A DNA stretch of 49,587 nt from Streptomyces albospinus (GCF_014648695.1 NZ_BMRP01000019.1:74274-123860), one strand, 5' to 3'; counted from the stretch's first letter, positions 14,541 through 23,161 are shown. Notes: generated by a model from the sequence alone, not told the origin. Made by a program: numbers and translations.

Positions 14541-15491
14541 TCACCCGCCGTACGCCGCGAGCGCCTGCCCGGCCGCCTGCCGGGCGCTGTCCGCGAGCTC
14601 CGCGGGAGACACGATCCGGCCGTCCCGGCCCAGCCGCAGCGCCAGCCGCCGCAGCGACGCCGGGTCGGGGGTGCGCAGGGTGATCCGCAGCCCGCCGTCG
14701 GGGAGTTCGTCGGCCCGGTCGTGCGGGTAGTACTCGGCGACCCAGCGCCCGCCGGGCCCGACCTCGATCACGACCTCGGGGTCCTCGGCCGCGGGCTGCA
14801 CCAGCCCCTCGGACAGATCCCGCAGCTCGACGGGCGGCGGATCGGCCGGCGCGTCCAGCAGCTTGATCTCGGCCACCCGGTCGAGCCGGAACGTCCGCCG
14901 GGCCTCGGAGAGCCGGCACCACGCCTCCATGTAGGTGTGGCCGACGGCGAACAGCCGGATCGGGTCCACCTCGCGCTCGGTCAGCTCGTCGCGTGCCGGG
15001 GAGTAGTAGCGCAGCCACAGCCGGCGGCGCTCGGCGATGGCGCGGTCCACATCGGCGAACACCCCGCCCTCGGACTCGAAGGTCACCGACAGCCGGGAGC
15101 TGGCCCCGGCCGCCTCGCCCGCCGCCGCCTCCAGCTTGGCGGTGGCCCGCAGCAGCGCCTGCCGGTCGCCCTCGCGCAGCCCGGGGAGGGTGGCCACCGC
15201 ACGCGCCGCGACCAGCAGCGCGGTGGCCTCGTCGGCGGCCAGCCGCAACGGCTCGGCGACGTCGTCGGGGTTGTGCCACCAGATGCGGTCGCCGTCCGTG
15301 TCGATGTCCAGGAGGTCACCGCCGCGGAAACTCGTCCCGCACATCGGCAGCACGTCGAGGTCGCCGATCAGCTCGTCCTCGGTGATGCCGAAGGCGCGGG
15401 CGACATCGCCGACGCGGGCGCCGGGGCGCTCGCGCAGATACGTCACCAGCGACAGCATCCGGCGGGTCTGGTCGATCGCGTTCGTCGCCAT
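14541..15491 (-). CDS. pafC: PafC, WYL-domain transcription regulator
   Basis: A 316-residue regulator with an N-terminal winged helix-turn-helix (TRRMLSLVTYLRERPGARVGDVARAFGITEDEL) and a WYL domain in the middle (IAERRRLWLRYYSPARDELTEREVDPIRLFAVGHTYMEAWCRLSEARRTFRLDRV). The C-terminal WCX region follows. In mycobacteria PafB and PafC form one complex that activates the LexA-independent DNA damage response; the same heteromer is expected here. It is 21 bp downstream of pafB, which indicates translational coupling. Start ATG 15489-15491. Confidence 0.9.
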   Translation of the reverse strand: MATNAIDQTRRMLSLVTYLRERPGARVGDVARAFGITEDELIGDLDVLPMCGTSFRGGDLLDIDTDGDRIWWHNPDDVAEPLRLAADEATALLVAARAVATLPGLREGDRQALLRATAKLEAAAGEAAGASSRLSVTFESEGGVFADVDRAIAERRRLWLRYYSPARDELTEREVDPIRLFAVGHTYMEAWCRLSEARRTFRLDRVAEIKLLDAPADPPPVELRDLSEGLVQPAAEDPEVVIEVGPGGRWVAEYYPHDRADELPDGGLRITLRTPDPASLRRLALRLGRDGRIVSPAELADSARQAAGQALAAYGG

Positions 15492-15512
15492 GGAGTCCGC
15501 TTCCCGTCCCTC

Positions 15513-16553
15513 TCAGCCCTTGGCCACGGCGCGCAGCCGGTCGATGACGTCGGCGCGCAGCTCCGCGGGTTCCAGTACGACCACATCGGGCCCGAACTCG
15601 ACGAGCCAGGCGTCCAGTCCGTGCCCGTACGGGATCTCCAGCTCGTCCCAGCCGCCGCCCAGCGCGCGGACGGTCAGCGCCCGGGCGCGCAGCGGATAGC
15701 CGTGCTCGGCGCGGAGTTTGATCCGGGCGGTGCCGGTGGCGGTCTCCCCGGCCCAGCTCTCGACGGTCTCGCGGACGGTGACGTGGTCGGGCACCGGAGC
15801 GGTGAACGCCCCTTGCCGGGAACGGACCTTGCCGGTGATCCGGGACAGCCGGAAGACCCGCTCGGCCTTCCGCTCCCGGTCCCAGCCGGCGACGTACCAG
15901 TGGCCGCGCCAGCACTCCAGGATCCACGGCTCGATGTGCCGCTGCTCGGGGCGCGCGGCATTGGACTTGCGGTAGTCGAAGACGACCGGGCGGCGGTCGC
16001 GGCAGGCCAGCATCAGCGGCTCGAAGGCGGCTTCATGGGTCGGGATCCGCGGTTCCAGGGCGCTGTGCGGCTGCCCGGCGTCCACGTCCCCGTCGTCCCC
16101 GGCGAGCGGCATCCCGGCCGCCCGCAGCTTCTGAAGGGCGCCGCTGGCCGCGCCGGCGAGCCGGGCCTGCTGCCAGACCTTGGCGGCGAGCCCGAGGGCG
16201 GCGGCCTCCTCGGCGTCCAGGGTGATGGGGGGCAGCCGGTTGCTGTCGCGGCGGGCGAGATAGCCGACCTCGCCGTCGATTCCGTCGACGGTCTCGATGA
16301 CCAGGCCGAGTTCGCGCAGATCGTCCTTGTCCCGCTCGAACATCCGGTTGAAGGACTCGTCCCCACCGGCCGCAGTGCCTCCGGGCCTACCGACCGAAGC
16401 GCTTCCCGGTCTACCGACCCCAGCACTTCCCGGTCTACCGACCTCGATGTAAGCCTCGATCGACGTCCGCAGCTCGCGCTTGGACAGCGGGCGTCGCGTC
16501 CCCAGCAGGCACAGCGCCAGACTCATCAGCCGCTCGGCCTTGGCAATCGCCAT
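15513..16553 (-). CDS. pafB: PafB, WYL-domain transcription regulator
   Basis: A 346-residue paralogue of PafC with an N-terminal helix-turn-helix (AKAERLMSLALCLLGTRRPLSKRELRTSI) and a WYL domain (ACRDRRPVVFDYRK, then IEPWILECWRGHWYVAGWDRERKAERVFRLSRI). It is expected to act with PafC as a DNA-damage response activator that senses single-stranded DNA. Odd here is a threefold 8-residue repeat VGRPGSAx inserted after the HTH (about residues 38-61), right before DESFNRMFERDKDDLRELG, the usual wing region. Start ATG 16553 with AAAGGG upstream. It is preceded by a strong terminator that separates it from the FKBP genes. Confidence 0.9.
   Translation of the reverse strand: MAIAKAERLMSLALCLLGTRRPLSKRELRTSIEAYIEVGRPGSAGVGRPGSASVGRPGGTAAGGDESFNRMFERDKDDLRELGLVIETVDGIDGEVGYLARRDSNRLPPITLDAEEAAALGLAAKVWQQARLAGAASGALQKLRAAGMPLAGDDGDVDAGQPHSALEPRIPTHEAAFEPLMLACRDRRPVVFDYRKSNAARPEQRHIEPWILECWRGHWYVAGWDRERKAERVFRLSRITGKVRSRQGAFTAPVPDHVTVRETVESWAGETATGTARIKLRAEHGYPLRARALTVRALGGGWDELEIPYGHGLDAWLVEFGPDVVVLEPAELRADVIDRLRAVAKG
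16371..16442. repeat. three tandem 24-bp repeats inside pafB
   Basis: Three in-frame copies of a 24-bp unit encode VGRPGSAG, VGRPGSAS and VGRPGGTA. The shared core on the plus strand is CCCGGTCTACCGACC, slightly degenerate in the third copy (GGGCCTACCGACC). They lengthen the loop between HTH and wing of PafB. Copy number could vary by slippage. Confidence 0.85.
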
Positions 16554-16617
16554 CGACGCCCTTTCTCGTTGAGCTCCCGACCGCTGACCGTACCGTCCTG
16601 TGTGCGTGCGGCAAAAG

Positions 16618-16651
16618 CCGAGGGCCCATGCCATCCAGCATGGGCCCTCGG
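16618..16651 (-). terminator. rho-independent-type terminator after the FKBP gene
   Basis: CCGAGGGCCCATGC (16618-16631) and GCATGGGCCCTCGG (16638-16651) form a perfect 14-bp stem with a 6-nt loop. On the minus strand it is followed by CTTTTG, a short U-run. It lies 16 bp after the FKBP stop and ahead of pafB. Confidence 0.85.
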
Positions 16652-16667
16652 AGCGTCGGACGGGGTC

Positions 16668-17042
16668 TCAGACCGCGACCAGATCGCAGACGAAGATCAG
16701 CGTCTCGTTCGGCGCGATACGGCCGCCACCGGCGCCGCGCTCACCGTAGGCGAGGTGCGGCGGGATGGTCAGGCGACGCCGGCCACCGACCTTCATGCCC
16801 TGCACACCCTGGTCCCAGCCCGGGATGACCTGGCCGGCACCGAGCTGGAACTCCAGCGGCTTGCCGCGGTTCCAGCTCGCGTCGAACTCCTCACCGCTGC
16901 TGAAGGAGACGCCGACGTAGTGGACCTTGACGAAGTCCCCGGCCTTGGCGACCGCCCCGTCGCCCTCCTTCAGGTCCACGATCTCCAGCTCGGTGGGAGC
17001 CGGGCCCTCGGGGAAGTCGATCTCGGGCTTGTCGATGCTCAC
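16668..17042 (-). CDS. FKBP-type peptidyl-prolyl cis-trans isomerase (cytosolic)
   Basis: A 124-residue single-domain FKBP with the canonical active-site elements: VKVHYVGVSFSSGEEFDASW, PLEFQLGAGQVIPGWDQGVQGMKVGGRRRLTIPPHLAYG, and the C-terminal strand LIFVCDLVAV. The aromatic and Asp residues of the proline pocket (Tyr, Phe, Asp, Trp) are all present. No signal peptide is visible, so it acts in the cytoplasm on prolyl bonds. Start GTG 17040-17042 has GGAG 8 bases upstream. It follows the lipoprotein FKBP gene by 68 bp on the same strand. Confidence 0.92.
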   Translation of the reverse strand: MSIDKPEIDFPEGPAPTELEIVDLKEGDGAVAKAGDFVKVHYVGVSFSSGEEFDASWNRGKPLEFQLGAGQVIPGWDQGVQGMKVGGRRRLTIPPHLAYGERGAGGGRIAPNETLIFVCDLVAV

Positions 17043-17110
17043 GAATGTGCTCCTACTTACGAATCTTTACGATTACCGGGCCAGTCTTGCAGATCTTGCG
17101 GCACCCGCCG

Positions 17111-18124
17111 TCAGACCGTGCCGACGATGTCCACCACGAAGACCAGCGTGTTCTTCGCCAGCTCGTGCTCCGGGCTCGCGCCGTAGCCCAGCTTCGGCGG
17201 GATCACGATCTCCACCCGGTCCCCGACGTGCTTGCCGACCAGCGCCTGGTCCCACCCCTGGACGACCTGCCCGGTCCCGATCTGGAACGCCGTCGCGCCC
17301 CCGTGGTCCCAGGACGAGTCGAACTTCTTGCCGTCCTCCCACTTCACACCGGTGTACTGGGCGATCAGCCCGTCACCGGCCTTCACCTCGGCGCCCTTGC
17401 CCTGGATCAGCACCTGCTGCTTGAGGTCCGCGGGTGCCTTCTCCCCCTTGGGGATGGTGATCGTCGCGGCCTTGGCGTCCTCGGCCTTGACCTCCGGCAT
17501 CCCGTCCTCCGGCGCCGCCTGGGTGCCCTCGGCCTTCGCCTTCTTGTCCACCTTCTTCGCGCCGACCACATCCACGACCCACACGAGGCCGTCCTCCGGC
17601 TTGATGCCGGACTGCGGGTTCAGGCCCTCGCCGATCAGCGCCTTCGCGCTGCCCTCGACCTCGAACCGGCCGCCGACCTTCTGCCCGGCCACCGCGGTCA
17701 TGACCTTGGGCGGCAGCATCTGCTGCGTCATCTGGTCGGTGACCTCGCTGACCACCTGGGTCCGCGGCGCACCCGGCTTGGCGCCCGGCTGGGGCGTCCA
17801 GCTGCTGCCGAGGTTCTGGCCCTTCATCGTCTGCGCGACGAAGTCCAGCCGAACCAGATCACCCTTGTTGACGACCGCGCCCTTGCCCTCGATGAGGGTC
17901 TTGGTGACGGCCTTGTCGGCCGGCTTGGCGTTCTTGGGCACGGTGATCGTGGGCTTCTTGCCCGCGGTGCCCGTCACCTTGACCACCGCTTCGCCGGAGG
18001 TCTTGCCGTCGTCGGACCCGCAGGCGGCGGTGAAGAGCAGAACGGGCACGGCCAGCGCGGCAACGGCGCGACGGGTGTGCTTGGTGAACGAACGGGGGAA
18101 GCGTCCCCCGGGAGAATTCAGCAT
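17111..18124 (-). CDS. two-domain FKBP-type isomerase lipoprotein
   Basis: The 337-residue protein has a signal peptide with two arginines (KHTRRAVAALAVPVLLFTAAC) and a lipobox LFTAAC with Cys35, so it should be anchored outside the membrane. Two FKBP-like domains follow: a degenerate one at ~70-190 (VVNKGDLVRLDFVAQTMKG ... GLVWVVDVVGAKK) and a canonical one at ~225-337 (GLIAQYTGVKWEDGKKFDSSW, FQIGTGQVVQGWDQALVG, IVIPPKLGYG). A Lys/Glu/Ala-rich linker joins them. It probably assists folding of exported proteins. The arrangement of secreted and cytosolic FKBP genes next to pafA is common in Streptomyces. Start ATG 18124. Confidence 0.9.
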   Translation of the reverse strand: MLNSPGGRFPRSFTKHTRRAVAALAVPVLLFTAACGSDDGKTSGEAVVKVTGTAGKKPTITVPKNAKPADKAVTKTLIEGKGAVVNKGDLVRLDFVAQTMKGQNLGSSWTPQPGAKPGAPRTQVVSEVTDQMTQQMLPPKVMTAVAGQKVGGRFEVEGSAKALIGEGLNPQSGIKPEDGLVWVVDVVGAKKVDKKAKAEGTQAAPEDGMPEVKAEDAKAATITIPKGEKAPADLKQQVLIQGKGAEVKAGDGLIAQYTGVKWEDGKKFDSSWDHGGATAFQIGTGQVVQGWDQALVGKHVGDRVEIVIPPKLGYGASPEHELAKNTLVFVVDIVGTV

Positions 18125-18262
18125 CTGTCCAACTCGGGCTCGTGGGGTAGATGGGCAATGGCCGCCACTCTACGACCTGTGCCTGTGGCGGTTTCCCGTC
18201 ACCACACACGCAATGCGCCGGGAGCATTCCGCTCCCGGCGCACCGCCTGGCATTTCCGCCGG

Positions 18263-19624
18263 TCACATCCCGGCGATCAGCTTCTCCACCCTGTCGTCGA
18301 CGGAACGGAACGGGTCCTTGCACAGGACCGTGCGCTGCGCCTGGTCATTGAGCTTCAGATGCACCCAGTCGACCGTGAAATCACGCCGCTGCTCCTGCGC
18401 CCGGCGAATGAAGTCACCGCGCAGCCGCGCACGTGTGGTCTGCGGCGGCACCGACTTGCCCTCGAAGATCTTCAAGTCGTTGCAGATCCGCTCCGCCTGC
18501 CCCTTCCGCTCCAGGAGGTAGTAAAGCCCCCGGCGGCGGTGGATGTCGTGATAAGCGAGGTCTATCTGCGCCACTCTCGGGTGGGACATGGTGATGTTGT
18601 TCTTCGCGCGGTAGCGCTCGATGAGCTGATGCTTCATCACCCAGTCGATCTCGGTGGAGATACGGTCCAGTTCCTCGTCCCGGATCGCCTCCAGCGTACG
18701 GCCCCACAACTCCAGGACCCGTGCGACGGTGCCCGTCCGGATTCCGCGCCGATCGCAGAAGTCGACGGCCTTTTCGTAGTACTCCTGCTGGACTTCGAGC
18801 GCCGACGCCTCGCGCCCGCTCGCCAGCCGCACCTTGCGCTGTCCGGTGATGTCGTGACTGACCTCGCGGATCGCCCGGATCGGGTTCTCCAGCGTCAGAT
18901 CGCGCATGACCGTGCCCGCCTCGATCATGCGCAGGACGAGATCGGTGGCGCCGACCTTCAGCATCATCGTCGTCTCGGACATGTTCGAGTCGCCGACGAT
19001 GACGTGCAGCCGGCGGTAGCGCTCGGCGTCCGCGTGCGGCTCGTCGCGGGTGTTGATGATCGGCCGGGAGCGGGTGGTCGCCGAGGAGACGCCCTCCCAG
19101 ATGTGTTCGGCGCGCTGGCTGACGCAGTACACGGCGCCCCGCGGCGTCTGGAGCACCTTGCCCGCGCCGCACAGCAGCTGCCGGGTGACCAGGAACGGAA
19201 TGAGGATGTCCGCGAGCCGGGAGAACTCACCGTGCCGGGCGACGAGATAGTTCTCGTGGCAGCCGTAGGAGTTTCCCGCCGAATCGGTGTTGTTCTTGAA
19301 GAGGTAGACGTCGCCCGCGATTCCCTCCTCGTGCAGGCGGCGTTCGGCGTCGACGAGCAGACCTTCGAGAATGCGCTCACCGGCCTTGTCGTGGGTGACC
19401 AGCTCGGTCACGTTGTCGCACTCGGGAGTTGCGTATTCCGGGTGCGAACCCACGTCCAAGTACAGGCGGGCGCCGTTCCGCAGGAAGACATTGCTGCTGC
19501 GGCCCCATGACACGACACGGCGGAAGAGGTACCGCGCCACCTCGTCAGGAGACAGTCGGCGCTGTCCCCTGAACGTGCACGTGACGCCGTACTCGTTCTC
19601 CAGCCCGAAAATGCGGCGGTCCAT
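18263..19624 (-). CDS. pafA: Pup--protein ligase PafA
   Basis: At 453 residues this is the normal length of PafA, a glutamine-synthetase-fold enzyme that links the C-terminal Glu of Pup to lysines of target proteins using ATP. Seen are the N-terminal RRIFGLENEYGVTCTF (ATP/Mg residues), LYLDVGSHPEYATPECDN, YLFKNNTDSAGNSYGCHENYLV, SRPIINTRDEPHADAERYRRLHVIVGDSNMSE, and the C-terminal LKIFEGKSVPPQTTRARLRGDFIRRAQ. Start ATG 19624, without a strong ribosome-binding site. It belongs functionally with pup, dop, arc and prcBA further along the window, but is separated from them by an MFS/LacI pair. Confidence 0.97.
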   Translation of the reverse strand: MDRRIFGLENEYGVTCTFRGQRRLSPDEVARYLFRRVVSWGRSSNVFLRNGARLYLDVGSHPEYATPECDNVTELVTHDKAGERILEGLLVDAERRLHEEGIAGDVYLFKNNTDSAGNSYGCHENYLVARHGEFSRLADILIPFLVTRQLLCGAGKVLQTPRGAVYCVSQRAEHIWEGVSSATTRSRPIINTRDEPHADAERYRRLHVIVGDSNMSETTMMLKVGATDLVLRMIEAGTVMRDLTLENPIRAIREVSHDITGQRKVRLASGREASALEVQQEYYEKAVDFCDRRGIRTGTVARVLELWGRTLEAIRDEELDRISTEIDWVMKHQLIERYRAKNNITMSHPRVAQIDLAYHDIHRRRGLYYLLERKGQAERICNDLKIFEGKSVPPQTTRARLRGDFIRRAQEQRRDFTVDWVHLKLNDQAQRTVLCKDPFRSVDDRVEKLIAGM

Positions 19625-19633
19625 GACTGAACA

Positions 19634-20893
19634 TTACGCCTGATGGCCTGCTCTGAAACCGGGTTCGACAGCCCCGTTTCGATCATTTTCCGCCGGGCGC
19701 GCACCCGCTGTACGCTGCACCGGATCACCCAGAAATCGCTTCGTCGACAAAAGGACGAGCAGCGCGGCGATCCCGCCGGCCCCGGCGACCGCGAACCCGG
19801 CCGCCGAACCGCCGGCCTCCACCACCGGGCCCACCACCGAGGCACCCACGGCCGATCCGACCCCGAACGTGGTCACCAACCAGGAAAACGCCTCCGTCAC
19901 CGTCCCCTTGGGCGCATGCCGGTCCACCACCACGAACGCGCAGGCCAGCGCCGGCGCCAGGAACACCCCGGCCACCCCCGTCAGCGCCGTCATCCCGGCC
20001 ACACCCGGCACCAGCGCCAGCGGCAGATACCCCAGCGCCAGCAGCGCGACGAGCAGCCGCAGCCGCCCTTCGGGACGCCCCGGCCACTCCCGGGCGCCGT
20101 AGACGATGCCGCCGGCCAGCGCGCCGACGCCGAGCGCGGAGAGCAGATAGCTGGAGATCATCCCGCCGCCGTGCTCATCGGCGTACGCCACCGCCGCCAC
20201 CGCGATCGACCCCAGCGCCAGCCCGACGAAGAAGAACGTGCCGATCAGCACCAGCATCCCGGCCGAGCGCAGCGCCCCCAGCCAGTGCGCCTCGCGCGGC
20301 CCGCTGCGCCATTCCCGGGAGGGCTCGGAGACCACGACGGACAGCGCACCGAGCACCCCGAGCGCGTTGATGACCAGCAGCGCCGCGCCGGCCGACCAGG
20401 CCGCCACGCACAGCGTGACCAGCAACGGCCCCACCGCGAACATGACTTCCTGCGCCACCGCGTCCAGCGCGTACGCGGCGTGCACCCGGTCCGCGCGCTG
20501 GAGCACCCCCGGCCACAGCGCCCGCAGCCCTCCTTCCAGCGGCGGGGTGAAGAAGCCGGCGATCACCACGGCGGCATAGGCGAGCCACAGCGGATCGATC
20601 CCCACGGCCGCCAGCAGCGCCATCCCGAGCGCGGAGAGCACCGAGGCGGGCAGCATCACCCGCGGCTGCCCGTAGAGGTCCACCGCCCGTCCGAGGAGCG
20701 GCTGGCCGATCGCATTGCAGACGCCGTAGGCCGCGGAGAGCGCTCCGGCCAGCGCGTAGCTGCCGCCCTCGGCACGGACGAAGAGGACCACCGCGAGCGG
20801 CGCGGTGGCGTTCGGCAGCCGGCCCACCAGGGTCCCCGCCAGCAGCCGGGCCGCATGCCGGGTTCTGAGCAAATCCGCATATCCGGCGGCCAT
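19634..20893 (-). CDS. major facilitator superfamily transporter
   Basis: A 419-residue membrane protein with about twelve hydrophobic segments. Transporter motifs include GQPLLGRAVDLYGQPRVMLPAS (MFS motif A-like loop between helices 2 and 3) and FFTPPLEGGLRALWPGVLQRADRVHAAYALDAVAQEV, as seen in actinobacterial MFS proteins of unknown substrate. The stop lies 9 bp from the pafA start on the same strand, so pafA could be cotranscribed with it. It is divergent from a LacI-family regulator gene, which probably controls it in response to a small molecule, perhaps a sugar. The substrate cannot be inferred. Confidence 0.85.
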   Translation of the reverse strand: MAAGYADLLRTRHAARLLAGTLVGRLPNATAPLAVVLFVRAEGGSYALAGALSAAYGVCNAIGQPLLGRAVDLYGQPRVMLPASVLSALGMALLAAVGIDPLWLAYAAVVIAGFFTPPLEGGLRALWPGVLQRADRVHAAYALDAVAQEVMFAVGPLLVTLCVAAWSAGAALLVINALGVLGALSVVVSEPSREWRSGPREAHWLGALRSAGMLVLIGTFFFVGLALGSIAVAAVAYADEHGGGMISSYLLSALGVGALAGGIVYGAREWPGRPEGRLRLLVALLALGYLPLALVPGVAGMTALTGVAGVFLAPALACAFVVVDRHAPKGTVTEAFSWLVTTFGVGSAVGASVVGPVVEAGGSAAGFAVAGAGGIAALLVLLSTKRFLGDPVQRTAGARPAENDRNGAVEPGFRAGHQA

Positions 20894-20927
20894 ACCTGCC
20901 CCTCTCCGTCCGGGCCGGCCCGGACGT

Positions 20928-20956
20928 GTTACGTATAACTTCCGGCGTCATACGTA
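20928..20956. promoter_or_regulatory. TACGTA palindromes in the MFS/LacI divergent promoter
   Basis: GTTACGTATAAC (20928-20939, near-palindromic) and ATACGTA (20950-20956) place two TACGTA cores in the 122-bp gap between divergent genes, about 20 bp apart. LacI-family regulators bind palindromes with a central CG, so these are candidate operators for autoregulation and control of the transporter. No experimental support is visible in the sequence. Confidence 0.4.
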
Positions 20957-21015
20957 CCATGGCGGCAATCCGCGGGTCCACCCCGCAGCGGACGGAAGCA
21001 AGGAGTGACCCCCCG

Positions 21016-22140
21016 GTGACCAGCAACGAGGCCGCGCAGCCTCCCGGTGCGAGCACCGGCTCCACTGGAGCGGCCGACGCCGCGCCCCCTCGTAGCCCGG
21101 CCGCCGCCGGCCGCGTCACCAGCCGCGATGTCGCCCGCGCCGCCGGCGTCTCGCAGGCCGCCGTCTCCCTCGTCCTCGGCGACAAGTGGCGCGGCCGGGT
21201 CTCCCCGGGCAAGGCCGACGCCGTCCGCGCCGCCGCCCGCGAGCTGGGCTACCGCCCCAACCTCGCCGCCCGCAGCCTGCGCATGGGCCGCACCCGTACG
21301 GCGCTGCTCGTCGTCCCCGCGCTGACCACCGAGTTCTTCGCCCGGGTCTACACGGGCGCCGCCCGCATCGCCGCCGACCACGACTTCGGCGTGGTCCTCT
21401 ACCCCTCCCCCGAGGGCATCGGCCCGGCCCGCGACCCCTTCGACTCGGCCGCCGCCACCCTCGACGGCGTCATCGCCTCCTCCATGGCCGCCGACGCCCT
21501 CACCCCGCTGCGCACCGCCGGCCTGCCCCTGGTGATGCTCGACAGCGACCCCGCCGACACCCGCGCCACCGCCACCGTCAACCTCGACATCGCCGACGGC
21601 GTACGGCAGTTGGCCGGCCACCTCACCGGCCTCGGGCACCGCCGCATCACCCATCTCGCGGCCGATGTCGACTCCTGGACCTTTGCCGTCCGCGCCGGGA
21701 CCCTCACCGACGCCCTGGCCGGCGTCCCGGGCGCCGTGCTGTGCCGGCAGCCGGCCGCGCTGAGCGTCGCGGCCGGACTCCGCGCCGCGCACACCGCGTT
21801 GACCGCCCCCGGCCCCCGCCCCACCGCGCTCCTCTGCGACGACGACATCATCGCCGCCGGCGCCTGCAAGGCCGTGCGCCGCCTCGGCCTGCGCATCCCC
21901 GAGGACATCTCGGTCACCGGCTTCGACGACCTGGCCCTGGCCGTCGCCGTGGAACCGGAACTGACGACCGTACGGCTCCCCGCCGAGGAGTTCGGCGAGG
22001 CCGGTATGCGCGCCCTGATGGCCGTACTGGACGGCGTCCCCGCCGACGCCCCGACGCTCCCCGTCACGCTCGTCCCGCGCGGCTCCACGGCCCCGCCGCC
22101 GGGCGACCCGCACAACAGCGCGCGCCCCGGCGGGCGATGA
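21016..22140 (+). CDS. LacI family transcriptional regulator
   Basis: A 374-residue regulator with the LacI helix-turn-helix VTSRDVARAAGVSQAAVSLVLG (about 34-55) and hinge GYRPNLAARSLRMGRT, followed by a periplasmic-binding-protein-like effector domain (TALLVVPALTTEFFARVYTGA ... ALLCDDDIIAAGACKAVRRLGLRIPEDISVTGFDDLALAVAVEPELTTVRLP). The ligand is probably a small sugar-like compound. Start GTG 21016 with AAGGAG 11 bases upstream; ATG 20959 would add 19 residues but lacks a ribosome-binding site. It is transcribed away from the MFS gene and converges on prcA. Confidence 0.9.
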   Translation: MTSNEAAQPPGASTGSTGAADAAPPRSPAAAGRVTSRDVARAAGVSQAAVSLVLGDKWRGRVSPGKADAVRAAARELGYRPNLAARSLRMGRTRTALLVVPALTTEFFARVYTGAARIAADHDFGVVLYPSPEGIGPARDPFDSAAATLDGVIASSMAADALTPLRTAGLPLVMLDSDPADTRATATVNLDIADGVRQLAGHLTGLGHRRITHLAADVDSWTFAVRAGTLTDALAGVPGAVLCRQPAALSVAAGLRAAHTALTAPGPRPTALLCDDDIIAAGACKAVRRLGLRIPEDISVTGFDDLALAVAVEPELTTVRLPAEEFGEAGMRALMAVLDGVPADAPTLPVTLVPRGSTAPPPGDPHNSARPGGR

Positions 22141-22156
22141 CCCACCGGGGCGCGCG
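22119..22156. terminator. bidirectional terminator between lacI-type gene and prcA
   Basis: CGCGCGCCCCGG (22119-22130) pairs perfectly with CCGGGGCGCGCG (22145-22156). The left arm is inside the last codons of the LacI-family gene and the loop contains its TGA. It lies 40 bp after the prcA stop on the other strand. Confidence 0.7.
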
Positions 22157-22195
22157 ATCCGGGCACACCGGCCCGGCGGCGATCCTCCGGAATCC

Positions 22196-23095
22196 TCAGT
22201 CCTCGGACCCGGACTCCGCTTCGCTCCCGTCCGCGGCCCCCGGACCGGAGTCGTCCTTGGCGCCGGTGCCGCCGTCGGCCGCCTTGCCGTTGGCGCCCTT
22301 TCCCTTGGCACCCTTGCCGGCCGCGTCACCGGCCCCCGAGGACTCGCCCGCGTCCCCCTCGGCACCGGCCTCGGGCTTCTCCGCCCCCGAGCCACCGTGC
22401 TCGTCCAGCAGCCGGGACAGCTGGCGGCCCAGGATCCGCTTGAACTTCCGCTGCTGCGGGCGCGTACGGTCCAGGGTGGCGACCTCCAGATGCTCGGCGG
22501 TCAGCGTCCGCTCGCCGCCGTTGGTGTCCCGCGACAGCGAATCCACCGCCAGCCGCAGCGCCTCCGCCAGCGTCATCCCGTCGCGGTGCCGCTGGTCGAG
22601 ATAGCTGCTGATCTGGTCGGCGTTGCCGCCCACCGCGACCGAGCCGTGCTCGTCCACGATCGAGCCGTCGTGCGGCAGCCGGTAGATCTGGTCGTCCTCG
22701 GGGGCGTTGCCCACCTCGGCCACGATCAGCTCGACCTCGTAGGGCTTCTCGGCCGCGCTGGAGAAGATCGAGCCGAGCGTCTGGGCGTAGACGTTCGCCA
22801 GACCGCGCGCTGTCACGTCCTCCCGGTCGTAGGTGTAGCCGCGCAGATCGGCGTAGCGCACGCCGCCGATCCGCAGGTTCTCGAACTCGTTGTACTTGCC
22901 GACCGCCGCGAAGGCGATGCGGTCATAGATCTCGCTGACCTTGTGCAGGGCGCGGGAGGGATTCTCGGCGACGAAGACCACGCCGTCGGTGTACTGCAAG
23001 ACCACGACGCTGCGACCGCGCGCGATGCCCTTGCGGGCGTACTCGGCACGGTCGGCCATGGCCTGCTGGGGTGAGACATAGAACGGCGTCGACAC
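22196..23095 (-). CDS. prcA: proteasome alpha subunit PrcA
   Basis: A 299-residue alpha subunit of the 20S proteasome. The N-terminus STPFYVSPQQAMADRAEYARKGIARGRSVVVLQYTDGVVFVAEN is the gate and first strands of the alpha fold; KVSEIYDRIAFAAVGKYNEFENLR follows. The catalytic Thr is absent, as expected for alpha subunits. The C-terminal ~60 residues are low-complexity Gly/Ala/Lys/Glu/Asp, longer than the core fold needs. Start GTG 23093-23095. It forms outer rings that control substrate entry together with the ATPase Arc. It lies 66 bp downstream of prcB. Confidence 0.96.
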   Translation of the reverse strand: MSTPFYVSPQQAMADRAEYARKGIARGRSVVVLQYTDGVVFVAENPSRALHKVSEIYDRIAFAAVGKYNEFENLRIGGVRYADLRGYTYDREDVTARGLANVYAQTLGSIFSSAAEKPYEVELIVAEVGNAPEDDQIYRLPHDGSIVDEHGSVAVGGNADQISSYLDQRHRDGMTLAEALRLAVDSLSRDTNGGERTLTAEHLEVATLDRTRPQQRKFKRILGRQLSRLLDEHGGSGAEKPEAGAEGDAGESSGAGDAAGKGAKGKGANGKAADGGTGAKDDSGPGAADGSEAESGSED

Positions 23096-23161
23096 CGGCT
23101 ATCCGTCCCTTCCTGTCAAAAGCTCTCTCACTGGCGAATGCATTGCGGAACATCCGTCCCG

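Noticed and set aside
14352..17186. A 944-codon plus-strand open frame across pafB, pafC and the zinc-ribbon gene
   Set aside because: It is a shadow of four well-supported minus-strand genes and has no recognisable domain.
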